DNA of 64,000 nucleotides from Microbispora sp. NBC_01189. Its GTDB lineage: Bacteria > Actinomycetota > Actinomycetes > Streptosporangiales > Streptosporangiaceae. The notes under the pieces are model-generated. The model did not search any database. It was given only the letters and a program-made list of their open reading frames with translations, and was not told the origin of the DNA. Positions within the stretch are counted from its first letter, which is position 1. Each line of letters opens with the position of its first letter. Shown one piece after another: positions 28,657 to 36,964 of the stretch. The position numbers and the translations under genes were made by a program. The stretch is taken from positions 3,391,501 to 3,455,500 of the forward strand of contig NZ_CP108581.1 in NCBI RefSeq assembly GCF_036010665.1, written 5' to 3'.

Positions 28657-29868
28657 GTGCCCGAGCCCGCCGACACCGTCCCCCCGCCCGAGCCGCTCCG
28701 GCCGGGCCCGGACACGTGCGCCCGGGATCGCGACGACCGGGATCGGGACGCCGTGCTGCACGCGGTCAGTTCGGCCGTGCTCGCGGTGACCCGCCACCTG
28801 TCGGTCCGCGAGGTCCTCCAGGTCATCGTGCGGTCCGCGCGGCGGCTGCTGGACGCCCGCTACGCCGCGCTCGGCGTGCCGGACGACGACGGCGCGTTCG
28901 CCGAGTTCGTGGCCGAGGGCATCTCCGACGAGCAGTGGAAGGCCATCGGCCCCACCCCGCGCCAGCACGGCATGCTGGGCGCTTTGCTGCGCGAGGGAAG
29001 GCCGGTCCGGCTGCCCGACATCCGTCAGGATCCGCGGTACGGGTGGTGGCCGAAGGCCCATCCGGTGCTCACGGACTTCCTCGGCGTGCCGATCACGGAC
29101 GGCGACACCGTGCTCGGGATCATCTTCCTGTCCAACAAACGGACGCCCGGCGGGTTCGACGAGGCCGACGAGGACCTGCTGACGTTGTTCGCGGCGCACG
29201 CCGCCATCGCGCTCACCAACGCCCGGCTCTACGAGCGCGGGCGCGAGCTCACGGTGATAGAGGAACGCACGCGGATGGCCCGCGAGCTGCACGACGCCGT
29301 CAGCCAGAAGCTGTTCTCGCTGCGGCTGACCGCGCGGGCCGCCGCGGCGCTGGCCCGCACCGAACCCGAGCGGGCGGCCGAGGCGATCGAGCGGGTCGAG
29401 CGGATGGCGGGGGAGGCGCTGACGGAGTTGCGCGCCGTGATCGTGGAACTGCGCCCGCCCGAGCTGGACCGGTACGGCCTCGTGGAGAGCCTGCGCGAGC
29501 AGGTGGCCCTGCTCGACCGCCTGCATCCCGCGACCGTCGCGTTCGCGGCCGAGGGCGAGCAGCCCGGCGACCTGCCGCCCGAGGTCGAGGTCGCCGTGCT
29601 CCGGGTCGCCCAGGAGGCGCTGCACAACGCCGTACGGCACGCCGGGGCCGGCCGCATCGGCGTACGCCTCACGCGCGCCGCGGCCACCCTGGCGCTGGAG
29701 GTGTCCGACGACGGCGCGGGCTTCGACAGCGACGACATGAGCGGGACGGCGGCGCGCGGCCTGGGGCTGCCCTCGATGGGCGACCGGGCCCAGGCCGTCG
29801 GCGGCACGCTGTCGGTCTCCTCCACGCCCGGCCGCGGCACGACCGTACGACTGGAGGTGCCCGCGTGA
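28657..29868 (+). CDS. GAF-domain sensor histidine kinase (HisKA_3 / NarL type)
   Basis: 403 aa, no membrane helix, so cytoplasmic. A GAF domain (about residues 40-185) includes [19 protein letters not shown] and [22 protein letters not shown], resembling DevS/DosT-type GAFs. The HisKA_3 dimerisation helix carries the phospho-acceptor His near residue 212 ([17 protein letters not shown]). The ATPase domain has [14 protein letters not shown] (N-box) and VSDDGAGFD plus [11 protein letters not shown] (G boxes). It forms a two-component pair with the next gene through a GTGA overlap. The signal is unknown. Confidence 0.9.
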   Translation: MPEPADTVPPPEPLRPGPDTCARDRDDRDRDAVLHAVSSAVLAVTRHLSVREVLQVIVRSARRLLDARYAALGVPDDDGAFAEFVAEGISDEQWKAIGPTPRQHGMLGALLREGRPVRLPDIRQDPRYGWWPKAHPVLTDFLGVPITDGDTVLGIIFLSNKRTPGGFDEADEDLLTLFAAHAAIALTNARLYERGRELTVIEERTRMARELHDAVSQKLFSLRLTARAAAALARTEPERAAEAIERVERMAGEALTELRAVIVELRPPELDRYGLVESLREQVALLDRLHPATVAFAAEGEQPGDLPPEVEVAVLRVAQEALHNAVRHAGAGRIGVRLTRAAATLALEVSDDGAGFDSDDMSGTAARGLGLPSMGDRAQAVGGTLSVSSTPGRGTTVRLEVPA

Positions 29869-30482
29869 TCCGCGTGCTCATCGCCGACGACCACCCCGTC
29901 GTACGGCAGGGACTGCGCACGTTCCTGGAGATCCAGGAGGACATCGGCGTCGTCGGCGAGGCGGCCGACGGCGCCGAGGCCGTCGCGCTGACCGAGTCGC
30001 TCGCCCCCGACGTGCTGCTGCTCGATCTGAGGATGCCGGTGCTCGACGGCCTCGGCGCGCTGGCGGAGCTGAGCGGGCGGGACGTGCGGGTGATCGTCCT
30101 CACGTCGGTGAGCGACCGCGGCGACGTCGCCCCGGCCATGCGGGCGGGCGCGGCGGGCTTCCTCTACAAGGACGTGGACCCGGCCGCGCTCGTGCGGGCG
30201 ATCCACGCCGTGCACGCCGGGCAGATCCTGCTCGCGCCGGAGGCGGCCGAGGCGATGCTGTCGGCGGAGCGTGAGCGGCCGGAGCAGGCGGCCGCGCTGA
30301 CCGACCGGGAGCGCGAGGTGCTGCGGCACCTCGCGGCGGGACGGTCGAACCGGGAGATCGCCCGTGCGCTGGTGGTGGCGGAGAAGACGGTGAAGACCCA
30401 CGTCTCCAACGTCCTCATGAAGCTCGGCGTGCAGGACCGCACCCAGGCCGCGCTCTACGCCGTACGGCACGGCCTGGCCTGA
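29865..30482 (+). CDS. NarL/LuxR-family response regulator
   Basis: 205 aa, GTG start overlapping the kinase stop. The receiver has Asp8/Asp9, phospho-acceptor Asp54 (LLLDLRMP), Thr/Ser in VLTSVSD and Lys in FLYKDVD. The C-terminal LuxR helix-turn-helix is [45 protein letters not shown]. It is the partner of the GAF kinase. Its targets are not evident in the window. Confidence 0.93.
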   Translation: MIRVLIADDHPVVRQGLRTFLEIQEDIGVVGEAADGAEAVALTESLAPDVLLLDLRMPVLDGLGALAELSGRDVRVIVLTSVSDRGDVAPAMRAGAAGFLYKDVDPAALVRAIHAVHAGQILLAPEAAEAMLSAERERPEQAAALTDREREVLRHLAAGRSNREIARALVVAEKTVKTHVSNVLMKLGVQDRTQAALYAVRHGLA

Positions 30483-30497
30483 GGGCCTGGGCAGTGG

Positions 30498-31259
30498 TCA
30501 GACCTGGGATTCGACGACGGCGTTGTGCGCGGCGACCCTGGCCCGCCGTACGGCCCGGTCGAGGTCGCGCAGGACGGCGCCGCGCACGGCGACCTGGCCG
30601 GAGGTGAGCCCGCGCTCGTCGGCCAGGCGGAGCGCGACGGCGAGCCGGGCGGCGAGCGCGCCGACCCGGTGCGCCCTGCCCGGGTAACCGGGGGCGAGGG
30701 CCTCGCCCGCGCGGTCGAGTGCGTCCGCCGCCGGGAAGCCCTGCGCCGGGCCGCCCATGCCGAGCAGCGCCTCGGTGGCGGCGACCATTGCGGTCCGCAG
30801 GGACTGCTCCGCCTCGGCCAGCGAGGGCACGTCGGGGGGCGCCGCCGACGCCTCGGCCGTGAGCCAGCGGACGCCGCGGTACGACGAGCCGCGCCGGTCG
30901 GCGGACGGCACGAGGCCGAGGCACCTGCCGGACAGCACGGCCACGACGGCCTGACCGGCGTCGATGGCGACGCCGTTGAAGGAGGGCGGGCCGGTGAGCC
31001 CGAGCGGGTCGCCGGAGACCGGCAGGGCGAGGCGGAACGCGCTCAGCCCCTCGATCCTGCGGTCCAGGAGGAAGGCCAGCAGGGGGGTCTCGATCCCCTC
31101 CGCCGCCACCACCTGGGGCCCCGCCTCGCGCTCGACGCGGTCCAGGGCGGTCTCCAGACTCACATGTCCCAGGAGCCAGGCGTTGCCCCAGGCGACGAGC
31201 GTGGCCGAGATCGGTGAATCGGTGTGCACCCGATCCACGATATGTCGTCGGACTGCCAT
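30498..31259 (-). CDS. Conserved hypothetical protein, function unknown
   Basis: 253 aa from the ATG at 31259. It is soluble and Ala-rich with a mixed alpha/beta N-terminal half (ISATLVAWGNAWLLGHVSLETALDRV, then PLLAFLLDRRIEGLSAFRLALPVSGDPLGLTGPP) and a helical, Arg-rich C-terminal half. I recognise no family or catalytic motif. It is divergent from the ABC ATPase gene with only 36 bp between the two starts, so their promoters must overlap and joint regulation is likely. Its stop lies 16 bp from the end of the convergent response regulator gene. Confidence 0.65.
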   Translation of the reverse strand: MAVRRHIVDRVHTDSPISATLVAWGNAWLLGHVSLETALDRVEREAGPQVVAAEGIETPLLAFLLDRRIEGLSAFRLALPVSGDPLGLTGPPSFNGVAIDAGQAVVAVLSGRCLGLVPSADRRGSSYRGVRWLTAEASAAPPDVPSLAEAEQSLRTAMVAATEALLGMGGPAQGFPAADALDRAGEALAPGYPGRAHRVGALAARLAVALRLADERGLTSGQVAVRGAVLRDLDRAVRRARVAAHNAVVESQV

Positions 31260-31295
31260 AGTTTTATCCCAGAGGACCACAGGAGGGGGACCACG

Positions 31296-32084
31296 ATGGG
31301 CGGTCAGGTGCTTCAGCTTCAGGACGTGGCCGTCCGCAGGGACGGCGCCACCCTGCTGCGCGGCATCGACTGGAGCGTGCGTGAGGACGAGCGCTGGGTG
31401 ATCATCGGGCCCAACGGCGCGGGCAAGACGACGTTGCTCCAGGTGGCCGCCTCGCTGCTGTTCCCGACCGAGGGGTCGGTGGAGATCCTCGGCGAGCGGC
31501 TCGGCCAGACGGACGTGTTCGACCTGCGGCCCCGGATCGGGCTGGCCAGCGCGGCGCTGTCGGAGCGCATCCCGCCGGACGAGAAGGTCATCGATCTCGT
31601 GCTCACCGCGTCGTACGCCATCCTGGGCCGCTGGAACGAGGAGTACGACTCCAACGACGTCACCCGCGCCGTCGAGCTGATCGACCAGCTCGGCTGCGCG
31701 CACCTGATCCGGCGGCGCTTCTCGACGCTGTCGGAGGGCGAGCGCAAGCGCGTGCAGATCGCCCGCGCGCTCATGCCGGACCCGGAGCTGCTCCTGCTCG
31801 ACGAGCCCGCCGCCGGGCTCGACGTGGCCGGCCGCGAGGACCTGGTACGCCGCCTCGGCGCGCTGGCCCAGGACCCGGCGTCGCCGACGATGGTCCTGGT
31901 CACCCATCACGTCGAGGAGATCCCGGCCGGGTTCACCCACGTGCTGCTGCTGCGCGGCGGCGCGGTCGTCGACGAGGGGCCGATCGAGACGGCGATGACG
32001 GCGGAGAACCTGTCGGCCACCTTCGGCGTCCCGCTGCATCTCGACCAGGGGCAGACCGGCCGCTGGTACGCCCGGCCCCTCTGA
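31296..32084 (+). CDS. ABC transporter ATP-binding protein
   Basis: 262 aa; AGGAGG precedes the ATG at 31296. Walker A is GPNGAGKTT, the signature is LSEGERKRVQIARAL, Walker B is LLLLDEPAAGLD and the switch His is in LVTHHVEEI. The Q-loop region and the ending (ATFGVPLHLDQGQTGRWYARPL) resemble ModF/YlmA-type cytoplasmic ABC ATPases. No permease or binding-protein gene adjoins it, so it may not be part of a transporter, or its partners are elsewhere. Confidence 0.85.
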   Translation: MGGQVLQLQDVAVRRDGATLLRGIDWSVREDERWVIIGPNGAGKTTLLQVAASLLFPTEGSVEILGERLGQTDVFDLRPRIGLASAALSERIPPDEKVIDLVLTASYAILGRWNEEYDSNDVTRAVELIDQLGCAHLIRRRFSTLSEGERKRVQIARALMPDPELLLLDEPAAGLDVAGREDLVRRLGALAQDPASPTMVLVTHHVEEIPAGFTHVLLLRGGAVVDEGPIETAMTAENLSATFGVPLHLDQGQTGRWYARPL

Positions 32085-32179
32085 CCCTCCGGGGGGAGGC
32101 CCGCTTGGGCACCCTCCGGCCGCCCGCGCGGGCGCGGCGCCTACCCTGAGGCGACAGCCGTACGAGGGAGCGGGTACGA

Positions 32180-32929
32180 GTGACGCCGTGGGAGGCGGTC
32201 GCGGTCTTCGCGGCCGGTGTGGGGGCCGGGGCGATCAACGCGGTCGTGGGATCGGGGTCGCTGATCACGTTCCCCACGATGCTGGCCGTCGGGTTCCCGC
32301 CGATCGTCGCCAACGTGTCGAACAACGTCGGCCTCGTCCCCGGCGGGGTGACCGGGGTGCTCGGCTACCGCGCGGAGCTCAGGGGCCAGCGCGAGCGCCT
32401 GGTCCGGCTGGGCGTCGCCTCGGTGATCGGCTCGCTCGCCGGCGGGCTGCTGCTCCTGCGCCTGCCCGCGGAGGCCTTCGGGGTCATCGTCCCGGTGCTC
32501 ATCGGCCTGGCCTGCCTCATGGTGGTGTTCCAGCCCAGGATCAACGAGTGGCTGGCCGCGCGGCGGCGGCCGCACCCGCACGGCGGGCCGTGGCTCTGGG
32601 CGGGCGTCCTCGGCGCCGGGACGTACGGCGGCTACTTCGGCGCGGCCCAGGGGATCGTCCTGATCGGTCTGCTGGGCAGCTTCCTCGACGAGGACCTGCA
32701 ACGGGTCAACGCGGCCAAGAACCTGCTGTCGTTGCTGGTCAACGCCACGGCGGCGGTGCTGTTCGCGTTCATCGCGCCGGTGGACTGGACCGCCGCGCTG
32801 ACGGTGGCGCTGGGGTCGGCCGCGGGCGGCTTCCTCGGCGCCCGCCTCGGCCGCAGACTGCCCGCGCCCTTGCTCCGGGGCTTCATTGTTGTCGTCGGAA
32901 TCGTGGCGATAGTGAAGCTGGTGTTCTGA
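32180..32929 (+). CDS. TSUP-family (TauE/SafE) permease
   Basis: 249 aa with about eight membrane helices in two related halves: GAGAINAVVGSGSLITFPTMLAVGFPPIVANVSNNVG opens the first and GTYGGYFGAAQGIVLIGLL the second. Both carry the Gly-rich family pattern. TSUP proteins export or import sulfite, sulfoacetate or related organic anions. Start GTG at 32180. A small soluble protein gene follows 6 bp later and is probably co-transcribed. Confidence 0.87.
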   Translation: MTPWEAVAVFAAGVGAGAINAVVGSGSLITFPTMLAVGFPPIVANVSNNVGLVPGGVTGVLGYRAELRGQRERLVRLGVASVIGSLAGGLLLLRLPAEAFGVIVPVLIGLACLMVVFQPRINEWLAARRRPHPHGGPWLWAGVLGAGTYGGYFGAAQGIVLIGLLGSFLDEDLQRVNAAKNLLSLLVNATAAVLFAFIAPVDWTAALTVALGSAAGGFLGARLGRRLPAPLLRGFIVVVGIVAIVKLVF

Positions 32930-32935
32930 AAGGGT

Positions 32936-33181
32936 ATGTATGCCCTTGTGAAGGGCGACCGGGTGGAGATCGTGATCGATGCCGGAGGCACCCCGCGCAC
33001 GTATGAGGTGATCGCGACCAGGGCGGGACGCCGGATCGAGGTCACCACGGGCCGGGGAGTCGTGGAGGTAACCGAGGTGACGCGGTCGGGCACGCCCGTC
33101 CGCACCGCGAGGTTCATGTCCAACCGGGTGCTCGCGCTGGTCGAGCATCCCGCCGACGACCGCGGCCCCGACACCGAGTGA
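32936..33181 (+). CDS. Small conserved beta-rich protein, unknown function
   Basis: 81 aa, AAAGGG before the ATG. Alternating hydrophobic and polar residues (MYALVKGDRVEIVIDAGGTPRTYEVIATRAGRRIEVTT) predict a small beta-barrel with a short C-terminal acidic tail. It follows the TSUP permease by 6 bp. No motif is recognised; the coding bias and spacing support a real gene. Confidence 0.65.
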   Translation: MYALVKGDRVEIVIDAGGTPRTYEVIATRAGRRIEVTTGRGVVEVTEVTRSGTPVRTARFMSNRVLALVEHPADDRGPDTE

Positions 33182-33197
33182 TGCCGGTCGCCGCGGT

Positions 33198-33221
33198 CGA
33201 GTGACCGCGCGCGGTCACTCG
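33198..33221. terminator. Bidirectional hairpin terminator
   Basis: CGAGTGACCG (33198-33207) pairs with CGGTCACTCG (33212-33221) around a 4-base loop, between two convergent genes. The right arm includes the stop codon of the Rieske gene. Confidence 0.7.
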
Positions 33222-34126
33222 GCGGGACGGACCTGCACCACGCCGTCCTGCCGCAACCGGGTCTGGAAGGCCGGTTGGCGCGACGTCGCGGGGCCGTGCG
33301 TGACCCTGCCGTCGGAGATGCGGAAGGCGCTGCCGTGCCAGGGACAGACGATGCAGGGCTCGCCGTTCTCCATCGCGACACGCCCTTGGTGAAGGGGGCC
33401 GCCGAGGTGGGAGCAGTTGTCCGCGAGCACGTTCACGTCGTCGCCGAGACGGATGACGAACAGGTCGATGTAGCCCAGCCGCCGCCGCACCGGCCGCCCG
33501 TTGGGCAGGTCCTTCAGGGCGCACAGGTCGTGCCAGCCGAGCGGCACGAGATGGCCGACCGACTCCGCGTGGTTGGCCCCGGCCGCCTGGCGGTAGGACA
33601 TGTGCCCGCCGAGAAAGCCGCCCGCGGAGGCCGCCGCGAGCCCGGCGTACGCCAGGGTCCGGCCGGCCCGCTCACGTCCCCGCATCCGTAACAGCAGAGA
33701 GCCGGTGTAGCAGACGGCCGCCGCCGCGTTGGTCATCGCGTGCACCAGGCCCACCCGCTGCTGCTCACGGTGGAGCGTGGACCAGTCGGTGAGGCCGGCC
33801 GCCACCGTGGGGACGGCGCTGCCCAGCCCCGCCAGGATCAGCGTGCGGGCCGCCCGCGGCCCGGTCTTCGTCATGTCGACCACCCCGGCCGACAGCCAGC
33901 AGCCGAAGCTGACCATCGCGAGCGCCGGGTGCAGCGGATGTCCGATGGTTACGCCGTGCAGGAAGTCCCGGGTCTTGCCCGGGCCGAGCTTGCGGCGCAC
34001 CTGTTTGGAGATGACAGCGATCGGCCGGTCGAGCACGGTGGCCCGCTCAAGCCCGTCGAAGACCTCGGCGGCGGGGACTCTCCGCGCCATCCGGCCCGTA
34101 CGCCGCGAACTCGTCGTCTCTTCCAT
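33215..34126 (-). CDS. Membrane protein with DUF2231 region and C-terminal Rieske [2Fe-2S] domain
   Basis: 303 aa. An N-terminal soluble stretch (1-55) leads to a four-helix membrane region (about 60-180; HGVTIGHPLHPALAMVSFGCWLSAGVVD and repeated His), typical of DUF2231. The Rieske domain follows, with cluster ligands in CSHLGGPLH and CPWHGSAF (about residues 240 and 263). The fusion is a known actinobacterial architecture and suggests electron transfer at the membrane. The partner oxidase or reductase is not in the window. Confidence 0.85.
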   Translation of the reverse strand: MEETTSSRRTGRMARRVPAAEVFDGLERATVLDRPIAVISKQVRRKLGPGKTRDFLHGVTIGHPLHPALAMVSFGCWLSAGVVDMTKTGPRAARTLILAGLGSAVPTVAAGLTDWSTLHREQQRVGLVHAMTNAAAAVCYTGSLLLRMRGRERAGRTLAYAGLAAASAGGFLGGHMSYRQAAGANHAESVGHLVPLGWHDLCALKDLPNGRPVRRRLGYIDLFVIRLGDDVNVLADNCSHLGGPLHQGRVAMENGEPCIVCPWHGSAFRISDGRVTHGPATSRQPAFQTRLRQDGVVQVRPAE

Positions 34127-34245
34127 GTCTCGCCCCCTAACACCGGATCACGTACCCGCGCGTCACAGGTGTGAACATGGACAGGAATGAGACGGTATAC
34201 GCGGGTTTCAGGCGCGCGAGCCCGAGCCTCCAGGCGGCGGAAGGG

Positions 34246-34848
34246 TCAGGGCGCGAGGTGGCCCCGGGCGACGGAGGCGGCGACGAGCCCGGCGGCGTAC
34301 TCGCCCAGCGTGGGCGAGCCCTCCTCGACGAGCCGCACCATCTCCATCACCTGACGGGCGGTCACCTTGTAGAGCGACCAGGTGCCGCCCTCGTTGTGAT
34401 GGTTCGCGATGATCGGTGCGAGCCGGTCGAGCGCCCGGGCGAACCTCGCCTCCGGCGTGCGCCGCTCCTCGAACTCGTCCCACAGGGCCCGCAGGCGCGA
34501 TCCCTGATCCTCGGGGAGCAGCCCGAAGATCCGGTCGGCCGCCGCGAGTTCGAGGGCGGCCTGTCCCTCCACCGCGACGGCGTCGTAGATGAAGGTGTCG
34601 CCGGCGTCGATCTCCACGATGTCGTGGACGAGCAGCATGGCGACCACCCTCGCCATGTCGGTGCCGGGAGGCGCGTGCTCGGCCAGGGTCATCGCCATCA
34701 CGCCCAGATGCCAGGAATGCTCGGCGTCGTTCTCCCGGCGCGACCCGTCGATGAGAGAGTTCCGGCGGATGACGCGCTTCAGCTTGTCGATCTCGGTGTG
34801 GAAGGCGAGCTGGGACTGCAGCCGTTCGTGGATGAGCGCGGTCGTCAC
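34246..34848 (-). CDS. HD-domain phosphohydrolase (YfbR/HDDC2-like)
   Basis: 200 aa from a GTG at 34848. The HD metal site is seen as RENDAEHSWHLGVMA (His), VAMLLVHDIVEIDAGD (HD pair) and a later Asp in ARALDRLAPIIANHHNEGG. The spacing matches HD_3 family 5'-deoxynucleotidases such as YfbR. It probably dephosphorylates dNMPs or a related nucleotide; the substrate is inferred from the family only. Confidence 0.85.
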   Translation of the reverse strand: MTTALIHERLQSQLAFHTEIDKLKRVIRRNSLIDGSRRENDAEHSWHLGVMAMTLAEHAPPGTDMARVVAMLLVHDIVEIDAGDTFIYDAVAVEGQAALELAAADRIFGLLPEDQGSRLRALWDEFEERRTPEARFARALDRLAPIIANHHNEGGTWSLYKVTARQVMEMVRLVEEGSPTLGEYAAGLVAASVARGHLAP

Positions 34849-34975
34849 CCGCGAAAGCCTAACCGGTCGCCGTCGTCTTCCGCCTGATCCGCGCGCGCGT
34901 GCCGCGCCGCGGCGTGCGGCGATGGTGACCGGGTGTCGCGGTGTCGCGGTGAGATGGCGTCACGGTGTCACCGCG

Positions 34976-35182
34976 TCACGCGCGGAAGAGGCGGCCGACC
35001 TCCTCCAGCTCCTGGACGAGGTCGAAGCGGGGATCGCGATACTGCCGGGCGCCGAAGCCGGTGCGGCTGACGGTCCACCTGAGCTCGCGGGCCCACCTGT
35101 CCTGCTCGGCGCATAGAGCCAGATCGGCCGTCGTCATCCGGCTTCTTAGCAATGAGAACCAGGCGGCACCGGGGGGATTCAT
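34976..35182 (-). CDS. Small hypothetical protein
   Basis: 68 aa. The ATG at 35182 has a textbook AAGGAG seven bases upstream, which is the main reason to call it. The body (LALCAEQDRWARELRWTVSRTGFGARQYRDPRFDLVQEL) is helical with aromatic and acidic residues and one Cys. It is transcribed away from the XRE/DUF397 pair across a 445-bp regulatory gap. No family is recognised. Confidence 0.6.
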   Translation of the reverse strand: MNPPGAAWFSLLRSRMTTADLALCAEQDRWARELRWTVSRTGFGARQYRDPRFDLVQELEEVGRLFRA

Positions 35183-35504
35183 GGAGACTCCTTCCGGATG
35201 GGTGCCAAGCGGAGATCTCGTCGTGCTGGGTTCGTCGTCTTGCGTTCGTCTCCTGGTGTCAACGAACGGAGAGCGCGCTCCGCGCCCGGAACGGCCCTGT
35301 TGTGTCACGCGCACCCGAGGCGGTCGGCGCCCATGCCTCAGGAACGGGCCGGGCGCGTGCCCCGGGTGGGAAATCGGGCTCCGGAAACATCCCGCCGGCG
35401 ACCGCCGGCGTCCCCACCGTCCGGGAGACCTTTCCCGTATCGATCGTGACCCAGTTCACATTCCGCTGCAATACTTGGCGAAAAGAAATCCGCAACAATC
35501 TTCT

Positions 35505-35554
35505 GCCGATGCAGTGCAACTTTCACCGCAATTTTCACTGCAACTCGCATCGGC
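35505..35554. promoter_or_regulatory. 50-bp imperfect palindrome with three 12-bp direct repeats (candidate operator)
   Basis: GCCGATGC (35505-35512) and GCATCGGC (35547-35554) form perfect outer arms. Inside lie three tandem 12-mers beginning tGCAACTTTCAC (35515), cGCAATTTTCAC (35527) and tGCAACTCGCAT (35539), and GCAGTG/CACTGC extend the symmetry. The block is AT-richer than its surroundings and ends 73 bp before the XRE gene. Binding by that regulator is inference. Confidence 0.55.
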
Positions 35555-35627
35555 CGGCAAGGTATCTTCGGACAGGGCGCCCCGCACACGCGCGGCCCGC
35601 TCCACCGGACGAAGGAGGTCGGCCGGG

Positions 35628-36485
35628 ATGCCCGAGCACGGCAGTCCCACCGTCCGGCGGCGGCGGCTGGGGCAGGAGCTGCGCCGGCTGCGTGAGCGCG
35701 CCGGCATGACGGGCGACCAGGTCGCGACCCGGCTCGGCTGGTCGGCCGCGAAGATCAGCAGAATCGAGACGGCACGCACCTCGCCTCGCGAGAGCGACGT
35801 TGAGGCGCTTCTGGTGATCTACATGGTAGATTCGCGCCAACGCCAAGAGCTGCTCGCCCTGCACCGGGACGCGACCCGGAAGGGCTGGTGGGAGGACTAT
35901 CGCGACTCCCTGCCCAAGGAATACACGACGTTCCTTGGCCTGGAGGCCGAAGCCACGTCGGCACGCGACTGGGAACCCCAGGTGGTGCCGGGTCTGTTTC
36001 AGACCGAGGCGTACGTCCGCGCCATGATGGAGAGTGGGCAGCGGAGCACCCTTGAGGCGCCGGGCGGCGTCCGCAGCCGGATCGAGGTCCGGATGGCCCG
36101 CCAGCAGGCGGTTCTGCGGGTGGGCAATCCGCTGGCCATCTCGGCCGTCGTCGAGGAGTCGGTCCTGCTGCGCCGGTTCGGCGGCGACGAGGTGATGCGG
36201 GAACAGCTCGGGCGGTTGATCGAGGTGTCTGAGCTGCCGAACGTCGAGTTGCGGATCCTTCCGCTCGACACGGCCCACCCGATCAACACCGGAGCGTTCA
36301 GCCACCTCAAACTGCCCGAGTTCCATGACGTCGTGTACCTGGAGGCACTCCTGGGCGGACGCCTGGTCGAGGACGAGACGATCGTCTACCGGTACGAGGT
36401 GGCATTCGACTACCTGGAGACGAAGGCCCTTGACGTGGACGCCTCCCGCAGGCTCCTGGAAAAAACTGTCCGTCATTGGCGATAG
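35628..36485 (+). CDS. XRE-family regulator with DUF5753 domain
   Basis: 285 aa; AAGGAGG lies before the ATG at 35628. The N-terminal helix-turn-helix (about residues 12-65) reads LGQELRRLRERAGMTGDQVATRLGWSAAKISRIETAR. The DUF5753 domain follows: VVPGLFQTEAYVRAMM, RMARQQAVL and LPLDTAHPINTGAFSHLKLP. These Scr1/WhiJ-type regulators pair with small DUF397 proteins, and one follows here. In Streptomyces such pairs control development or antibiotic genes. Confidence 0.92.
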   Translation: MPEHGSPTVRRRRLGQELRRLRERAGMTGDQVATRLGWSAAKISRIETARTSPRESDVEALLVIYMVDSRQRQELLALHRDATRKGWWEDYRDSLPKEYTTFLGLEAEATSARDWEPQVVPGLFQTEAYVRAMMESGQRSTLEAPGGVRSRIEVRMARQQAVLRVGNPLAISAVVEESVLLRRFGGDEVMREQLGRLIEVSELPNVELRILPLDTAHPINTGAFSHLKLPEFHDVVYLEALLGGRLVEDETIVYRYEVAFDYLETKALDVDASRRLLEKTVRHWR

Positions 36486-36545
36486 AGCCTCAAGACCGCC
36501 CCGGAAATCCGCGCGGAGAATCTCCGGGGGGAGAGAACACCTTTC

Positions 36546-36752
36546 ATGAACTCGATTGACCTGTCCGGCGCAGCCTGGTGGAAGAGCAGCCGGAGCTCTA
36601 ACAACTGCGCCTGCGTGGAGGTGGCCGTCCTGCCGGGCGGCCACGTCGGCGTACGCGACAGCAAGAACCAGGATGGTCCGGCGCTCGTTTTCACGCCCGC
36701 CGAATGGGACGCGTTCGTCGGCGGCGTCAAGGACGGCGAGTTCGACCTCTAA
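36546..36752 (+). CDS. DUF397 small protein, partner of the XRE regulator
   Basis: 68 aa. It has the complete DUF397 pattern: AAWWKSSRSSNNCACVEVAVLPGGHVGVRDSKNQDGPALVFTPAEWDAFVGGV. It lies 60 bp after the regulator gene on the same strand. DUF397 proteins are thought to bind their cognate XRE-DUF5753 protein and release it from DNA, in an antitoxin-like or anti-repressor way. Confidence 0.93.
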   Translation: MNSIDLSGAAWWKSSRSSNNCACVEVAVLPGGHVGVRDSKNQDGPALVFTPAEWDAFVGGVKDGEFDL

Positions 36753-36964
36753 CCGGTTTCTCCGGCCGCTTCTCTGACCGGTTCTCCGACCCGGTCACTG
36801 CCCCATGTACGGCCCGTGTCCCACGCGGGCGCGAGCCGTACCCGGGCTTGTCCAGGCTTATTCGGGGTCTGTACGAGGGCGCGCGCACAGGGTGGCGGGG
36901 CCGGGCGAGAACCCGCGGGAGGCGCGGGCGGAACGGGAACCCGTCCTCCGCGGGACCGCGGGAG

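Noticed and set aside
34976..36752. Toxin-antitoxin module (XRE and DUF397 plus the small divergent gene).
   Set aside because: DUF5753/DUF397 pairs are regulators related to development; no toxin fold is visible in the small divergent protein.
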